Shown piece by piece: positions 26,464 through 39,583 of a stretch of 64,000 nucleotides of DNA. The notes under the pieces were generated by a model. It was not told where the DNA came from, searched no databases, and saw nothing but the letters and a program-made list of their open reading frames with translations. This stretch comes from Polaromonas sp. A23. GTDB taxonomy: Bacteria; Pseudomonadota; Gammaproteobacteria; Burkholderiales; Burkholderiaceae_C. The translations under genes were made by a program, and so were the position numbers. The stretch is from assembly GCF_002001015.1 (NCBI RefSeq), contig NZ_MUNO01000037.1:124001-188000 (forward strand), given 5' to 3'. Every line of letters begins with the position of its first letter. Positions within the stretch are counted from its first letter, which is position 1.

Positions 26464-29214
26464 TCAAGCATAAAGGGGATTGATCTTGTCGGCCTTAATG
26501 CCGTACTTCTTGATGGCTTCAGTCACCTTGGCGACCGGGACCGTGCCTTCCTCGCTGAGAGCCTTGAGCGCCGCAACCACGATGTAGTGGCGGTTGATCT
26601 CGAAGTGCTCGCGCAGCTTGCTGCGGAAGTCGCTGCGGCCGAAACCGTCGGTGCCCAGAACTTTGAAAGTGCGGCCCTTGGGAATGAAGGAGCGGATCTG
26701 CTCGGCGTAGGCCTTCATGTAGTCGGTAGACGCCACGACAGGGCCGGCGTGCTTTTCGAGCTGCTGGCCTACGAAGGGCACGCGGGGCTTGTCGCTCGGG
26801 TGGAGCAGGTTCCAGCGCTCGGCATCCTGGCCGTCTCTGGCCAGCTCGTTGAAGCTCGGGCAGCTCCACACGTTGGCGGCAACGCCCCATTCTTTTTCAA
26901 GCAGCTCCTGCGCCGCAATGGATTCGCGCAGGATGGTGCCGGAGCCGAGGAGTTGCACGCGCGGCGCAGGCCCGGAGGTGCCCTTCGATGGCACGTTGGC
27001 GCCTTCCTTGCAGAGGTACATGCCCTTGATGATCTGCTCTTCGGTGCCGGCCTTGAGGCCGGGCATGGCGTAGTTTTCATTGAGCAGCGTCAGGTAGAAA
27101 TACACGTTGTCCTGTTTTTCCACCATGCGCTTGAGGCCATGGTGCAGGATGACGCCGACTTCATGCGCGAAGGTCGGGTCGTAGCTGATGCAGTTGGGAA
27201 TGGTGCCCGCCATGATGTGGCTATGGCCGTCTTCGTGCTGCAGGCCTTCGCCGTTCAGCGTGGTGCGGCCCGAAGTGCCACCCAGCAGGAAACCGCGCGC
27301 CTGCATGTCGCCGGCCGCCCAGGCCAGGTCGCCGACGCGCTGGAAGCCGAACATCGAGTAGTACACGTAGAACGGGATCATGATCCGGTTGTTGGTGCTG
27401 TACGAGGTGGCCGCCGCAATCCAGCTGCTCATGCCGCCGGCTTCGTTGATACCTTCCTGCAGGATCTGGCCCTGCTTGTCTTCCTTGTAGTACATGACCT
27501 GGTCTTTGTCGACCGGCGTGTACTTCTGGCCATCGGGGTTGTAGATGCCGATTTGGCGGAACAGGCCTTCCATGCCGAAGGTGCGGGCTTCGTCCACCAG
27601 GATGGGCACCACGCGCGGGCCCAGGGCCTGGTCGCGCAGCAACTGCGTGAGGAAGCGCACATAGGCTTGCGTGGTCGAGATTTCGCGGCCTTCGGCCGTG
27701 GGTTCGATCACCGATTTGAAGGTTTCGAGTGACGGCACGGTGAACTGCTCGTCGGCCTTAACGCGGCGATGCGGCAGGTAGCCGCCCAGGGCCTTGCGGC
27801 GCTCGTGCAGGTAACGCATCTCGGGCGTGTCTTCAGCCGGCTTGTAGAACGGGATGTCGGCCAGCTGGCTGTCGGGAATCGGGATATTGAAGCGGTCGCG
27901 GAAAGCCTTGATGTCTTCGTCGGCCAGCTTCTTGGTCTGGTGGACGTTGTTCTTGCCTTCGCCGATTTTGCCCATGCCGAAGCCCTTGACGGTCTTGATC
28001 AGCAGGACGGTAGGCTGGCCCTCGTGCTTGACGGCTGCGTGGAAGGCCGCATAGACCTTTTGCGAGTCGTGGCCGCCGCGGCGCAGGTTCCAGATGTCGT
28101 CGTCGCTCATCTTGGCGACCATCTCGAGCGTGCGTGGGTCCTGGCCGAAGAAGTGCTTGCGGACATAGGCGCCGTCATTGGCCTTCATGGCCTGATAGTC
28201 GCCGTCCAGCGTATCCATCATGACCTTGCGCAGCGCGCCGTCCTTGTCGCGCGCCAGCAGCGGATCCCAGTTGCTGCCCCAGATGAGCTTGATGACATTC
28301 CAGCCGGCACCGCGGAACTCACCTTCGAGCTCCTGGATGATCTTGCCGTTGCCGCGCACAGGGCCGTCCAGGCGCTGCAGGTTGCAGTTGATGACGAAGA
28401 CGAGGTTGTCGAGCTTCTCGCGCGCGGCCAGGCCGATGGCGCCCATCGACTCAACTTCATCCATCTCGCCGTCACCGCAAAAAACCCAGATCTTGCGGTT
28501 TTCAGTGTTGGCGATGCCGCGGGCGTGCAGGTACTTCAGGAAACGGGCCTGGTAAATAGCCATCAATGGGCCGAGGCCCATCGAGACGGTAGGGAACTGC
28601 CAGAACTCGGGCATCAGCTTGGGGTGCGGATAGCTGGACAGGCCCTTGCCGTCGACTTCCTGGCGGAAGTTGAGCAATTGCTCTTCGGTCAGACGGCCTT
28701 CAAGGTAAGCGCGGGCGTAGACACCGGGCGACACGTGGCCCTGGATGTAGAGGCAGTCGCCGCCATGGTTTTCGCTCTCTGCGTGCCAGAAATGATTGAA
28801 GCCGGCGCCGAACAGGCTGGCCAGCGAGGCAAAGGAGCCGATGTGGCCGCCCAGGTCGCCGCCGTCGGCTGGATGGAGTCGGTTGGCCTTGACCACCATG
28901 GCCATGGCGTTCCAGCGCATATAGGCGCGCAAGCGTTCTTCGATCTCGAGATTGCCAGGGGAACGCTCTTCGTGATCAGCCTCGATGGTGTTGACGTAGC
29001 CCGTATTGGCCGAGAAAGGCATGTCGATGCTTTTCTGACGGGCGTGCTCCAGGAGTTGCTCGAGCAGGAAATGCGCACGCTCGGGACCTTCGCTTTCGAT
29101 GACGGCGGACAGCGCGTCCATCCACTCACGGGTTTCCTGGGTGTCCTTGTCCTGGACGTCATTGGCGGCACTGCCCAAAGTGTCGACACGTGCCTGTTCC
29201 GGATTTGCAGCCAT
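26464..29214 (-). CDS. aceE: Pyruvate dehydrogenase E1 component (homodimeric type)
   Basis: 916 residues, slightly longer than E. coli AceE (887). The thiamine diphosphate motif GDGEMDE...INCNLQRLDG lies near 250-285. GHIGSFAS, SYPHPKLMPEFWQFPTVSMGLGP and the C-terminal VLGTDGFGRSD are family blocks. It decarboxylates pyruvate and acetylates the lipoyl groups of AceF. First gene of the operon; its upstream region shares an IclR-type palindrome with the divergent sensor kinase gene. Confidence 0.97.
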   Translation of the reverse strand: MAANPEQARVDTLGSAANDVQDKDTQETREWMDALSAVIESEGPERAHFLLEQLLEHARQKSIDMPFSANTGYVNTIEADHEERSPGNLEIEERLRAYMRWNAMAMVVKANRLHPADGGDLGGHIGSFASLASLFGAGFNHFWHAESENHGGDCLYIQGHVSPGVYARAYLEGRLTEEQLLNFRQEVDGKGLSSYPHPKLMPEFWQFPTVSMGLGPLMAIYQARFLKYLHARGIANTENRKIWVFCGDGEMDEVESMGAIGLAAREKLDNLVFVINCNLQRLDGPVRGNGKIIQELEGEFRGAGWNVIKLIWGSNWDPLLARDKDGALRKVMMDTLDGDYQAMKANDGAYVRKHFFGQDPRTLEMVAKMSDDDIWNLRRGGHDSQKVYAAFHAAVKHEGQPTVLLIKTVKGFGMGKIGEGKNNVHQTKKLADEDIKAFRDRFNIPIPDSQLADIPFYKPAEDTPEMRYLHERRKALGGYLPHRRVKADEQFTVPSLETFKSVIEPTAEGREISTTQAYVRFLTQLLRDQALGPRVVPILVDEARTFGMEGLFRQIGIYNPDGQKYTPVDKDQVMYYKEDKQGQILQEGINEAGGMSSWIAAATSYSTNNRIMIPFYVYYSMFGFQRVGDLAWAAGDMQARGFLLGGTSGRTTLNGEGLQHEDGHSHIMAGTIPNCISYDPTFAHEVGVILHHGLKRMVEKQDNVYFYLTLLNENYAMPGLKAGTEEQIIKGMYLCKEGANVPSKGTSGPAPRVQLLGSGTILRESIAAQELLEKEWGVAANVWSCPSFNELARDGQDAERWNLLHPSDKPRVPFVGQQLEKHAGPVVASTDYMKAYAEQIRSFIPKGRTFKVLGTDGFGRSDFRSKLREHFEINRHYIVVAALKALSEEGTVPVAKVTEAIKKYGIKADKINPLYA

Positions 29215-29345
29215 TGGTTTTGTCTCCTGCTGGTAGCTAGTTGGCTAGCTGTTGATTGACTGGCGTCTTCATCACGTTAACGCAATTTAGATTCAAGCCT
29301 CTAGTTTCCCACATTTTTTTCAAAATTTCAAATAGTGCTTTTTAC

Positions 29346-29360
29346 TTTCGCATTATGAAA
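29346..29360. promoter_or_regulatory. IclR-box-like palindrome between aceE and the sensor kinase gene
   Basis: TTTCGCATTATGAAA has half-sites separated by a short centre, the arrangement bound by IclR-family regulators. It lies in the AT-rich 273-bp intergenic region between divergent genes. The regulator is not in the window and the site is a pattern match only. Confidence 0.3.
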
Positions 29361-29487
29361 TGCATTAAAGACCGTATCTGAGCACTGCCGGACCTGAAGT
29401 TTCTCGCCCTCCACTCACAAATCTGCGGGGCAGAAGCCCATGAAAGGCCTCACCTCAAAGGAACTCACTTAAACTTGTCAGCCCGAC

Positions 29488-32049
29488 ATGACCCTGCCCC
29501 AAAACTCCACCTTTGACTCGCCGCCGGGCAGCACGCCGCTGACCCGCTGGCGGCGCTGGTGGCGCCGCCAATCGCCGACGAGGCAGGACCGCTTCGTTAC
29601 GCTCGGCCCCCTGTTGGCGGTGATGCTCTTTCTGGCTGCCGTGATTGCGGCATTTGCCTACCTGCGCGTCGAGGAAATTGACCGCGAACAACAGGCGGTG
29701 AAGCGCGACGTTGAATACGCCCAGCAAAGGCTGCGCCTTCGCCTGCTGGAGCGCCAGGAACAGCTGATGCGGCTGGGCCGCGATGTCTCCAACAAGGATG
29801 TAGACAGCGATGAATTCATCGCACAGGCAGAGTCGCTGGTGAACCAATACCCCGAACTTCTGTCGGTCACCTGGATTGATTCGCGCCGCCGGGTGAAATC
29901 TTCCTACGTTTCGCCCAGCGCCAATGCATCGCAGGTGCAGTCGGCGGGCGAACAGCTCAAGCGCGGTGAGACGGAAAGCACCTTCGGCCTGGCGCGTGAT
30001 TTGCGCCAGCCTGTTTATTCACGCCCGCTGACGGTCAAGGACGACTCCAGCTACAACGCGCCCAGTCTGCAGCTGCAGGTGCCACTGGACGACCAGGGTC
30101 GATTTGATGGCGTCATCATGGGTGAATATTCCATCGACGGACTGCTGCGCTTTGGTGTGCCCAATGAGGTCACCGCCAAATATGCAGTAGCGCTGCTTGA
30201 TGACCAGGGCAAGGTGTTGGCAGGCCACCTGCCGCCGGCCAGAAACCGGGCGGCCAGATTGCTGCCGCTGTCCGACGAGGCCCAGGAGTACGAAATTCCC
30301 GTGTCCCCCGTCGGCAATGGCCTGCTGCTCAAGGCGCAAGGGTATCGCGCTTCTCTGGGCGTGGTCGGCAGCGGTTTTTTCTGGCTGGTCAGTGCGCTGA
30401 GTGCGCTGACGGTCTGGATGCTGCTGGGCACCTGGCGCCACACCCGTCGCCGCGTCCAGGCGCAGGAAGCGCTGATCTCGGAGACCAATTTCCGCCGGGC
30501 GATGGAAAACTCCATGTTGACTGGCATGCGTGCGCTCGACCTGCAGGGCCGCATCACTTACGTCAACCCGGCGTTTTGCCAGATGACCGGATGGAGCGAG
30601 GGCGAGCTGGTGGGCCGCACCGCCCCTTTCCCTTACTGGCCCGAACAGGACAGGGAAACACTGGCGGCGCGGCTTGACGACGAGCTGCACGGCCGCTCCA
30701 CGCCGGGCGGCTTCGAGGTACACATCAAACGCAAAAGCGGCGCGATTTTCGACGCCCGCATGTATGTCTCGCCGCTGATCGACCCGCGTGGACAGCAAAC
30801 CGGCTGGATGACCTCGGTCACCGACATCACCGAGCCCAAGCGGGTCCGCGAAGAGCTGTCAGCCTCCTACGAACGCTTCACCACGGTGCTGGAGGGCCTG
30901 GACGCCGCCGTGTCGGTCGCGCCGCTGGGCAGCGAAGAGCTGCTGTTTGCCAACAAGCTGTACCGCGCCTGGTTTGGCGGCGAAGTCGCCGGGCACATGA
31001 ACCTGATTGCCCAGGCTGGCGTGCCCGCTGTGACACCGACCGACGACACCCTGGATGCTGTCGACGGCCTGGCGGGCTTTCCAACGGATACGCTGACCGC
31101 CGCGCAGACAGAAAATGCCGAGATTTTTGTACCCGAACTCGGCAAATGGCTGGAAGTGCGCTCGCGCTACCTGACCTGGGTGGACGGCCGGCTGGCGCAG
31201 ATGGTGATTGCCACTGACATCACGCCGCGCCGCCATGCCGAAGAGCAGGCCGCCCAGCAAGCCGAACGAGCGCAGTCTGCCAGCCGCCTGATCACCATGG
31301 GCGAGATGGCGTCCAGCGTGGCGCATGAGCTGAACCAGCCGCTGACGGCCATCAACAACTATTGCAACGGCATGGTGTCGCGCATCAAGGGCCAACAGAT
31401 CAGCAACGAGGACTTGTTGGTAGCGCTGGAGAAAACCGCGAAGCAGGCGCACCGCGCCGGGCAGATCATCCAGCGTATACGTTCTTTCGTGAAACGCAGC
31501 GAGCCGAACCGGACCTCGTCCGACGTTGCCACCATGGTGAGCAACGCAATGGAGCTGGCCGACATTGAACTGCGCCGCCACAACGTGCGGCTGAGCCACT
31601 ACATCGCCGCGCGCCTGCCGTCCGTGATGGTGGACCCCATCCTGATCGAGCAGGTGCTGATCAACCTGATGAAAAACGGTGCCGAATCGATCGCGCAGGC
31701 ACGTCGGCCCACCGCACGCCGCAGTGTGGAGTTGCGCGTGGTGCCGAAGAACATCGCTGACCAGGATGTGATCGAGTTTTCGGTGCTGGATTCGGGCAAG
31801 GGACTGTCGCCCGAGGTAATGAGCCGCCTCTACGAAGCCTTCTACTCGACCAAGGCCGAAGGCATGGGCATCGGCCTGAAACTGTGCCGCAGCATTGTCG
31901 AGTCGCACCAGGGCAGGATGCAGGCCGAGAACCTCTACAATGGTGACGAAGTGGTGGGGTGCCGGTTTACCTTCTGGATTCCTGTGACACCCCTGCTTTT
32001 GCCAGCCGCCGCTGCAGAAGCGCCCGCCACCCCAACTGGCATTTCCTGA
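29488..32049 (+). CDS. Membrane sensor histidine kinase with periplasmic sensor and two PAS domains (FixL/DctS-like)
   Basis: 853 residues. There are two membrane segments (about 35-57 and 290-312) around a periplasmic sensor of about 230 residues. PAS domains follow at about 330-450 (GRITYVNPAFCQMTGWSEGELVG) and 455-580. The HisKA domain reads MASSVAHELNQPLTAINNY (His613), the FixL/DctB-type H-box. The ATPase domain has LMKNGAES, DSGKGLS and GMGIGLKLCRSIVE. It phosphorylates the FixJ-like regulator encoded 36 bp downstream. Its position divergent from aceE suggests sensing of a carbon or redox signal, which is inference. Confidence 0.92.
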   Translation: MTLPQNSTFDSPPGSTPLTRWRRWWRRQSPTRQDRFVTLGPLLAVMLFLAAVIAAFAYLRVEEIDREQQAVKRDVEYAQQRLRLRLLERQEQLMRLGRDVSNKDVDSDEFIAQAESLVNQYPELLSVTWIDSRRRVKSSYVSPSANASQVQSAGEQLKRGETESTFGLARDLRQPVYSRPLTVKDDSSYNAPSLQLQVPLDDQGRFDGVIMGEYSIDGLLRFGVPNEVTAKYAVALLDDQGKVLAGHLPPARNRAARLLPLSDEAQEYEIPVSPVGNGLLLKAQGYRASLGVVGSGFFWLVSALSALTVWMLLGTWRHTRRRVQAQEALISETNFRRAMENSMLTGMRALDLQGRITYVNPAFCQMTGWSEGELVGRTAPFPYWPEQDRETLAARLDDELHGRSTPGGFEVHIKRKSGAIFDARMYVSPLIDPRGQQTGWMTSVTDITEPKRVREELSASYERFTTVLEGLDAAVSVAPLGSEELLFANKLYRAWFGGEVAGHMNLIAQAGVPAVTPTDDTLDAVDGLAGFPTDTLTAAQTENAEIFVPELGKWLEVRSRYLTWVDGRLAQMVIATDITPRRHAEEQAAQQAERAQSASRLITMGEMASSVAHELNQPLTAINNYCNGMVSRIKGQQISNEDLLVALEKTAKQAHRAGQIIQRIRSFVKRSEPNRTSSDVATMVSNAMELADIELRRHNVRLSHYIAARLPSVMVDPILIEQVLINLMKNGAESIAQARRPTARRSVELRVVPKNIADQDVIEFSVLDSGKGLSPEVMSRLYEAFYSTKAEGMGIGLKLCRSIVESHQGRMQAENLYNGDEVVGCRFTFWIPVTPLLLPAAAAEAPATPTGIS

Positions 32050-32085
32050 CAAGGTATTTCGATACCGTCCACGCAAAGGTTTGGC

Positions 32086-32712
32086 ATGAGCTTGATTCCG
32101 AAAAAAGGTACCGTCTATGTCGTTGATGACGACGAGGGCGTGCGTGACTCGCTCCAGTGGCTGCTCGAAGGCAAGGACTACCGCGTCCGATGCTACGACT
32201 CCGCCGAAACTTTCCTCAGCCGTTACGACCCGCGCGAGGTCGCCTGCCTGATCGTCGACATCCGCATGGGCGGCATGACCGGCCTGGAACTGCAGGACCG
32301 CCTGGTCGAACGCAAATCGCCCTTGCCTATCGTCTTCATCACCGGCCATGGCGACGTGCCCATGGCCGTGAACACCATGAAGAAAGGCGCCATGGATTTC
32401 ATCCAGAAGCCTTTTCAGGAAGAAGCCCTTGTCAGCCTGGTTGAACGCATGCTGGACCAGGCCAAGGAAGCCTTCAGCGAACACCAGCAGTCCGCCAGCC
32501 GCGACGCCCTACTCGCCAAGCTGACCTCGCGTGAAGCCCAGGTGCTCGAACGCATCGTCGCCGGTCGCCTGAACAAGCAGATCGCCGACGACCTGGGCAT
32601 CAGCATCAAGACGGTGGAGGCGCACCGCGCCAACATCATGGAAAAGCTCAACGCCAACACCGTGGCCGACCTGCTGAAAATCGCCCTGGGTTCGAGCGCA
32701 CCCAAGGCCTGA
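32086..32712 (+). CDS. FixJ-family response regulator
   Basis: 208 residues. Receiver domain about 8-125 with YVVDDDEGVRDSL, phosphorylation site Asp58 (LIVDIRMGGMTGLE), FITGHGD and the conserved FIQKPF lysine. The LuxR-type helix-turn-helix follows at about 145-205 (LTSREAQVLERIVAGRLNKQIADDLGISIKTVEAHRANIMEKL). It pairs with the kinase encoded just upstream. Targets are unknown. Confidence 0.95.
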   Translation: MSLIPKKGTVYVVDDDEGVRDSLQWLLEGKDYRVRCYDSAETFLSRYDPREVACLIVDIRMGGMTGLELQDRLVERKSPLPIVFITGHGDVPMAVNTMKKGAMDFIQKPFQEEALVSLVERMLDQAKEAFSEHQQSASRDALLAKLTSREAQVLERIVAGRLNKQIADDLGISIKTVEAHRANIMEKLNANTVADLLKIALGSSAPKA

Positions 32713-32724
32713 ACTTTTCTTGCC

Positions 32725-32783
32725 GCTATCGTTTAGATAGCTGACTGCGCCCGTGGTTACTTGACCAGCGGGCGTTTTTACTT
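32725..32783 (+). terminator. Terminator formed by a family-1 repeat (copy 5) after the fixJ-like gene
   Basis: GCTATCGTTTAGATAGCTG leads into CGCCCG-TGGT-loop-ACCA-G-CGGGCG, a 10-bp stem with one bulge, and a TTTTT run. This is a sound intrinsic terminator and at the same time a clear repeat copy. It ends 14 bp before the folD start. Confidence 0.75.
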
Positions 32784-32796
32784 GAAGAACGGAACC

Positions 32797-33663
32797 ATGA
32801 CTGCACAACTCATTGATGGCAACGCCCTGTCCAAACAATTGCGCGGAGATGTCACCCGGCGCGCCGCCGCGCTGCGTGCACGCGGCATCGTCCCGGGCCT
32901 GGCCGTGGTGCTGGTGGGCGAAAACCCGGCCAGCCAGGTGTATGTGCGCAACAAGGTCAAGGCCTGCGAAGACAGCGGCCTGCATTCGGTGCTGGAGCGC
33001 CACCCAGCCACACTGAGCGAAGCCGATTTGCTGGCCCGCGTGGACGCGCTGAACCGCGACCCGGCCATCCACGGCATCCTGGTGCAACTCCCCCTGCCTG
33101 CGCACATCGATGCGCAGAAGGTGATTGAAGCCATCTCGCCCGCCAAGGATGTCGACGGATTTCACGTGGCCAGCGCCGGTGCCCTGATGGTCGGCCAGCC
33201 CGGCTTCTGGCCCTGCACGCCCTATGGCTGCATGAAGATGCTGGAAAGCATTGGTTATGACCTGAAGGGCAAACATGCGGTAGTGATAGGCCGCAGCAAC
33301 ATCGTCGGCAAGCCGATGGCGCTGATGCTGCTGCAGAAAAACGCCACGGTCACCATCTGCCACAGCGGCACGCAAAACCTCAAGGCCCTGACGCTTCAGG
33401 CCGATGTGGTGGTCGCTGCCGTGGGCAAGCGCAATGTGCTGACGGCCGACATGGTCAAGCCCGGCGCGGTGGTGATCGACGTGGGCATGAACCGCAATGA
33501 CGAAGGCAAACTCTGCGGCGACGTGGATTTTGACGGCGTGAAGGAAGTGGCCGGCTGGATCACGCCGGTACCCGGCGGCGTCGGGCCCATGACCATCACG
33601 ATGCTGCTGGTCAATACGCTTGAGGCCGCTGAAAAAGCCCCCACGGTCGTTCACTCCGTGTAA
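32797..33663 (+). CDS. folD: Bifunctional methylenetetrahydrofolate dehydrogenase/methenyltetrahydrofolate cyclohydrolase
   Basis: 288 residues from ATG 32797, chosen since the N-terminus [15 protein letters not shown] is the usual one and the upstream frame is terminator DNA. The catalytic region [14 protein letters not shown] holds the family lysine; [15 protein letters not shown] and the NADP motif [14 protein letters not shown] are intact, ending with PGGVGPMTI. The enzyme interconverts one-carbon folates in the cytosol. A family-2 element follows its stop codon directly. Confidence 0.97.
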   Translation: MTAQLIDGNALSKQLRGDVTRRAAALRARGIVPGLAVVLVGENPASQVYVRNKVKACEDSGLHSVLERHPATLSEADLLARVDALNRDPAIHGILVQLPLPAHIDAQKVIEAISPAKDVDGFHVASAGALMVGQPGFWPCTPYGCMKMLESIGYDLKGKHAVVIGRSNIVGKPMALMLLQKNATVTICHSGTQNLKALTLQADVVVAAVGKRNVLTADMVKPGAVVIDVGMNRNDEGKLCGDVDFDGVKEVAGWITPVPGGVGPMTITMLLVNTLEAAEKAPTVVHSV

Positions 33664-33740
33664 CTCCCTGCCCCCCCGTGGGGGCCGCTGCGCCTGCGGA
33701 CCGGCGGAGCCGGATCCGCGGCCCCTGCTTGTCAGAAGCG
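33664..33740 (+). repeat. Family-2 GC-rich 3' element, copy D (after folD)
   Basis: Begins at the first base after the folD stop and reads CCCTGCCCCCCCGTGGGGGC, CGCTGCGCCTGCGG, then CCGGCGGAGCCGG and CCGCGGCCCC. It forms a strong GC hairpin followed by smaller stems in the gap between convergent folD and the DUF4149 gene. It matches copy C over about 65 bp in reverse complement. Confidence 0.85.
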
Positions 33741-33742
33741 GT

Positions 33743-34180
33743 TCAAGCTTCGCCGGCGTTCGTCGAGCGGCTCAGACACCACAAGGTCCAGCCGGCGGCC
33801 AGCCACTGCGCGATATGCATCGCCGTGCCCAGGCCGTGCCAGAAGCGGAGGTCACCGCCGCTGGCGCGCGCAGTGACGATGTTCGGTGCCACGCCAAACT
33901 CCACCAGCACCGCCAGCAACAGGCCGGCCACTACATATTTGATAGCAGCTTGCGCAAGCGGGGAAAGGGCTTGAGCCCTGTTTTTATTGAGAACCAGGAG
34001 CAGCAGGAAGCTGCAGGCAATGCTGAGCCAGGTTTGCGCAGTGAAAAGTTTTGCCGCCATGGTGCCGGCCATCGCCGGGCTGGGCAGATGGGCAAATAGC
34101 ATGGGCACCACGACAAACCCCAAGCCCGTCAGGCTGCCCCACCAGAGGGCGGCCAGCACAATGCTCAGGCGTGATTTCAT
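33743..34180 (-). CDS. DUF4149 family membrane protein
   Basis: 145 residues with four hydrophobic segments (about 7-28, 45-63, 80-98 and 112-132). The pattern WWGSLTGLGFVVVPMLFAHL and the C-terminal HGLGTAMHIAQW are typical of the DUF4149 family found next to greA in Burkholderiales. Function unknown. The loop between helices 2 and 3 (NKNRAQALSPLAQAAIKYV) is encoded by a family-1 repeat. It lies 12 bp after greA and is probably co-transcribed with it. Confidence 0.85.
   Translation of the reverse strand: MKSRLSIVLAALWWGSLTGLGFVVVPMLFAHLPSPAMAGTMAAKLFTAQTWLSIACSFLLLLVLNKNRAQALSPLAQAAIKYVVAGLLLAVLVEFGVAPNIVTARASGGDLRFWHGLGTAMHIAQWLAAGWTLWCLSRSTNAGEA
33929..33990 (+). repeat. Family-1 two-hairpin repeat, copy 6 (in the DUF4149 gene)
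   Basis: Reads CACTACATATTTGATAGCAG, CTTGCGCAAGCGGGGAAAGG, GCTTGAGCCC and a TTTTTATT tail. Antisense to the gene and in frame, it encodes the cytosolic or periplasmic loop between two membrane helices. Confidence 0.8.
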
Positions 34181-34192
34181 GCGTGCAGAAGG

Positions 34193-34669
34193 CTAGATGT
34201 ACATCACCGCAATGATCTCGTAGCGCTTGATGCCGCCCGGTGCCTGCACCTCGGCGGTATCGCCCTCGTCCTTGCCGATCAGCGCACGCGCAATTGGTGA
34301 GCTGATGTTGACCAGGCCCAGTTTGATGTCGGCCTCGTCCTCGCCCACGATCTGGTAGGTCACCTTGTCGCCGGTGTCTTCGTCTTCGAGCTCGATGGTC
34401 GAGCCGAACACCACCTTGCCGCCGGCATCGACTTCGGAAGGATCGATGATCTGCGCAGCCGACAGCTTGCCTTCAATTTCCTGGATACGGCCTTCGATAA
34501 AACCCTGGCGGTCCTTGGCAGCATCGTATTCAGCGTTTTCGCTCAGGTCACCCTGCGCACGGGCTTCGGAAATCGAGTTGATCACCCAGGGGCGATCCAC
34601 GGTCTTGAGCTGGTGCAGTTCGACCTTGAGCTTTTCTGCGCCCCGTTTGGTAATAGGAATGGTTGCCAT
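34193..34669 (-). CDS. greA: Transcript cleavage factor GreA
   Basis: 158 residues from ATG 34669 ([14 protein letters not shown]). The N-terminal coiled coil carries the two acidic tip residues in [13 protein letters not shown]. The C-terminal FKBP-like domain reads [21 protein letters not shown] and [10 protein letters not shown]. GreA rescues backtracked RNA polymerase by stimulating RNA cleavage. The carAB-greA-DUF4149 order is usual in Burkholderiales. Confidence 0.97.
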   Translation of the reverse strand: MATIPITKRGAEKLKVELHQLKTVDRPWVINSISEARAQGDLSENAEYDAAKDRQGFIEGRIQEIEGKLSAAQIIDPSEVDAGGKVVFGSTIELEDEDTGDKVTYQIVGEDEADIKLGLVNISSPIARALIGKDEGDTAEVQAPGGIKRYEIIAVMYI

Positions 34670-34829
34670 GGTTTGAGTCCTCCAAAAGCGAAACCGCCAC
34701 CAGTCACCTGGCGGCGGCGTCATTACATGTTGTCTTGGCGCCAGTTTAATGCAAAAAATCGGGAGCAGAACCATCCAGGCAAGCCACGGCAAAGCAAACA
34801 CCGATGGGGTCTTCCCCTACCAGCCAAGC

Positions 34830-34988
34830 TGGCTTGCCAGTCTGCAGGCGCAGCGGCCCCTGAGGGGCTGGAGCCCACGGCTCCAAGCCTGCCTGCGCTG
34901 GCTTGGACGGGCGACAGAGGCAAAGCGTCTCGTGAGCCGCGGCCTGCAAGGCCTCGGGAGTTACGCGAAGCGAACGACCGTGGGGGCC
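34830..34988 (-). repeat. Family-2 GC-rich 3' element, copy B (after carB)
   Basis: It begins two bases after the carB stop on the carB strand and fills most of the 321-bp gap to greA. It shares with copy A the core GGCCCCCACG, CTTCGCGTAA, the CGCGGCTCACGAGACGCTTT stretch, a GGAGCC-type stem and CAGGGGCCGCTGCGCCTGC at the far end. The rest of the gap holds only the greA leader. Confidence 0.85.
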
Positions 34989-34990
34989 TT

Positions 34991-38213
<3,223 letters not shown>

Positions 38214-38221
<8 letters not shown>

Positions 38222-39395
38222 TCTTCTTCTCCTGAGCCTGTTCCATCAGCGCGGTGAAACGGTCAAACAAATACGAAATGTCGTGCGGGCCAGGTGATGC
38301 TTCCGGGTGACCCTGGAAGCAGAAAGCCGGCTTGTCAGTGCGGGCCAAACCCTGCAGCGTGCCGTCGAACAGGCTGATGTGGGTCGGCCGCAGATTGGCC
38401 GGCAGTGTTTTTTCGTCCACCGCAAAACCGTGGTTCTGGCTGGTGATGCTGACGCGGCCATTGTCGAGGTCTTTCACCGGATGGTTGGCACCGTGGTGGC
38501 CGAACTTCATCTTGAAGGTTTTGGCGCCGCTGGCCAGTGCCATGATCTGGTGACCCAGGCAGATGCCGAAGGTCGGGATGCCGGTTTCGATCAGCTCGCG
38601 CACGGCTGTGATCGCGTAGTCGCAGGGCTCGGGATCTCCGGGGCCATTGGCCAGGAAGATGCCGTCAGGCTTGAGCTTGAGCACGTCGGCCGCAGGGGTT
38701 TGTGCCGGCACCACGGTGATGCGCGCGCCACGCGCGGCCATCATGCGCAGGATGTTTTTCTTCACACCGAAGTCAAACGCCACCACGTGAAATTTCGGCG
38801 TGATCTGCACACCGTAACCCGAGCCCAGCTTCCACTCGGTCTGGGTCCATTCGTAGGCCTGCTTGCAGGAGACGACCTTGGCCAGGTCCAGGCCAGCCAT
38901 GCTGGGCACGCCGCGGGCAGCGGCCACGGCTTTCTCAATCGCTTCCGGCGACACTGCCTCGCCCAGCGGCAGGGCCAGGATACAGCCGTTCTGCGCGCCC
39001 TTGGTACGCAGCATGCGGGTGAGCTGGCGCGTGTCGATGTTGGCAATCGCCACCGTTTTTTCCCTGACCAGGTACTCGGACAGGGTCATGGTGCTGCGGA
39101 AGTTCGACGCGATCAGCGGCAGGTCCTTGATGATCAGGCCGGCTGCATGGACCTTGTCGGCTTCCACATCCTCGGCACTGATGCCGTAGTTACCGATGTG
39201 GGGGTACGTGAGGGTGACGATCTGCTGGCAGTAGCTGGGATCCGTGAGGATTTCCTGGTAGCCGGTCATGGCGGTGTTGAACACCACCTCACCGACCGTG
39301 GAGCCCGCGGCTCCGATGGAATTGCCGATAAAGACCGTGCCGTCTGCGAGCGCCAGGATGGCGTGCGGGGTATTTCCCTGTAGAGACAAAAGCAC
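38214..39395 (-). CDS. carA: Carbamoyl-phosphate synthase small (glutaminase) subunit
   Basis: 393 residues from GTG 39395, chosen because GGAGAA lies six bases upstream and the protein then begins [22 protein letters not shown], as usual. The class I amidotransferase domain has the nucleophile in GICLGHQ and the His/Glu pair in [13 protein letters not shown]. It feeds ammonia from glutamine to CarB. First gene of the carAB operon. Confidence 0.97.
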
Positions 39396-39529
39396 TGGGT
39401 TCTCCGGATTGGTTACGGTTCGCCCAAGCGTGCACAAGAAACGTCTCGGTCAAGACTCTTGCGGGCTGCTTTTGTGAGGGTGTTGGCTTGGTGTGCGCTC
39501 GGGCGAAGCTGTGTTTTGAAAAGCCCTTG

Positions 39530-39535
39530 ATTATA
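39530..39535 (-). promoter_or_regulatory. Probable -10 box of the carAB operon
   Basis: A perfect TATAAT on the minus strand, about 135 bp before carA. The hexamer 17 bases upstream (TAAAGA) is a weak -35. The long leader leaves room for regulation, but no attenuator was recognised. Confidence 0.5.
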
Positions 39536-39583
39536 GCTTGAGGAAGCGAAGGTCTTTATGCATTTAAGACATGCCCCCCTACT

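Noticed and set aside
26413..29259. Long plus-strand open frames (439 and 496 residues) opposite aceE
   Set aside because: They are GC-rich antisense shadows of aceE, without family motifs or ribosome sites.
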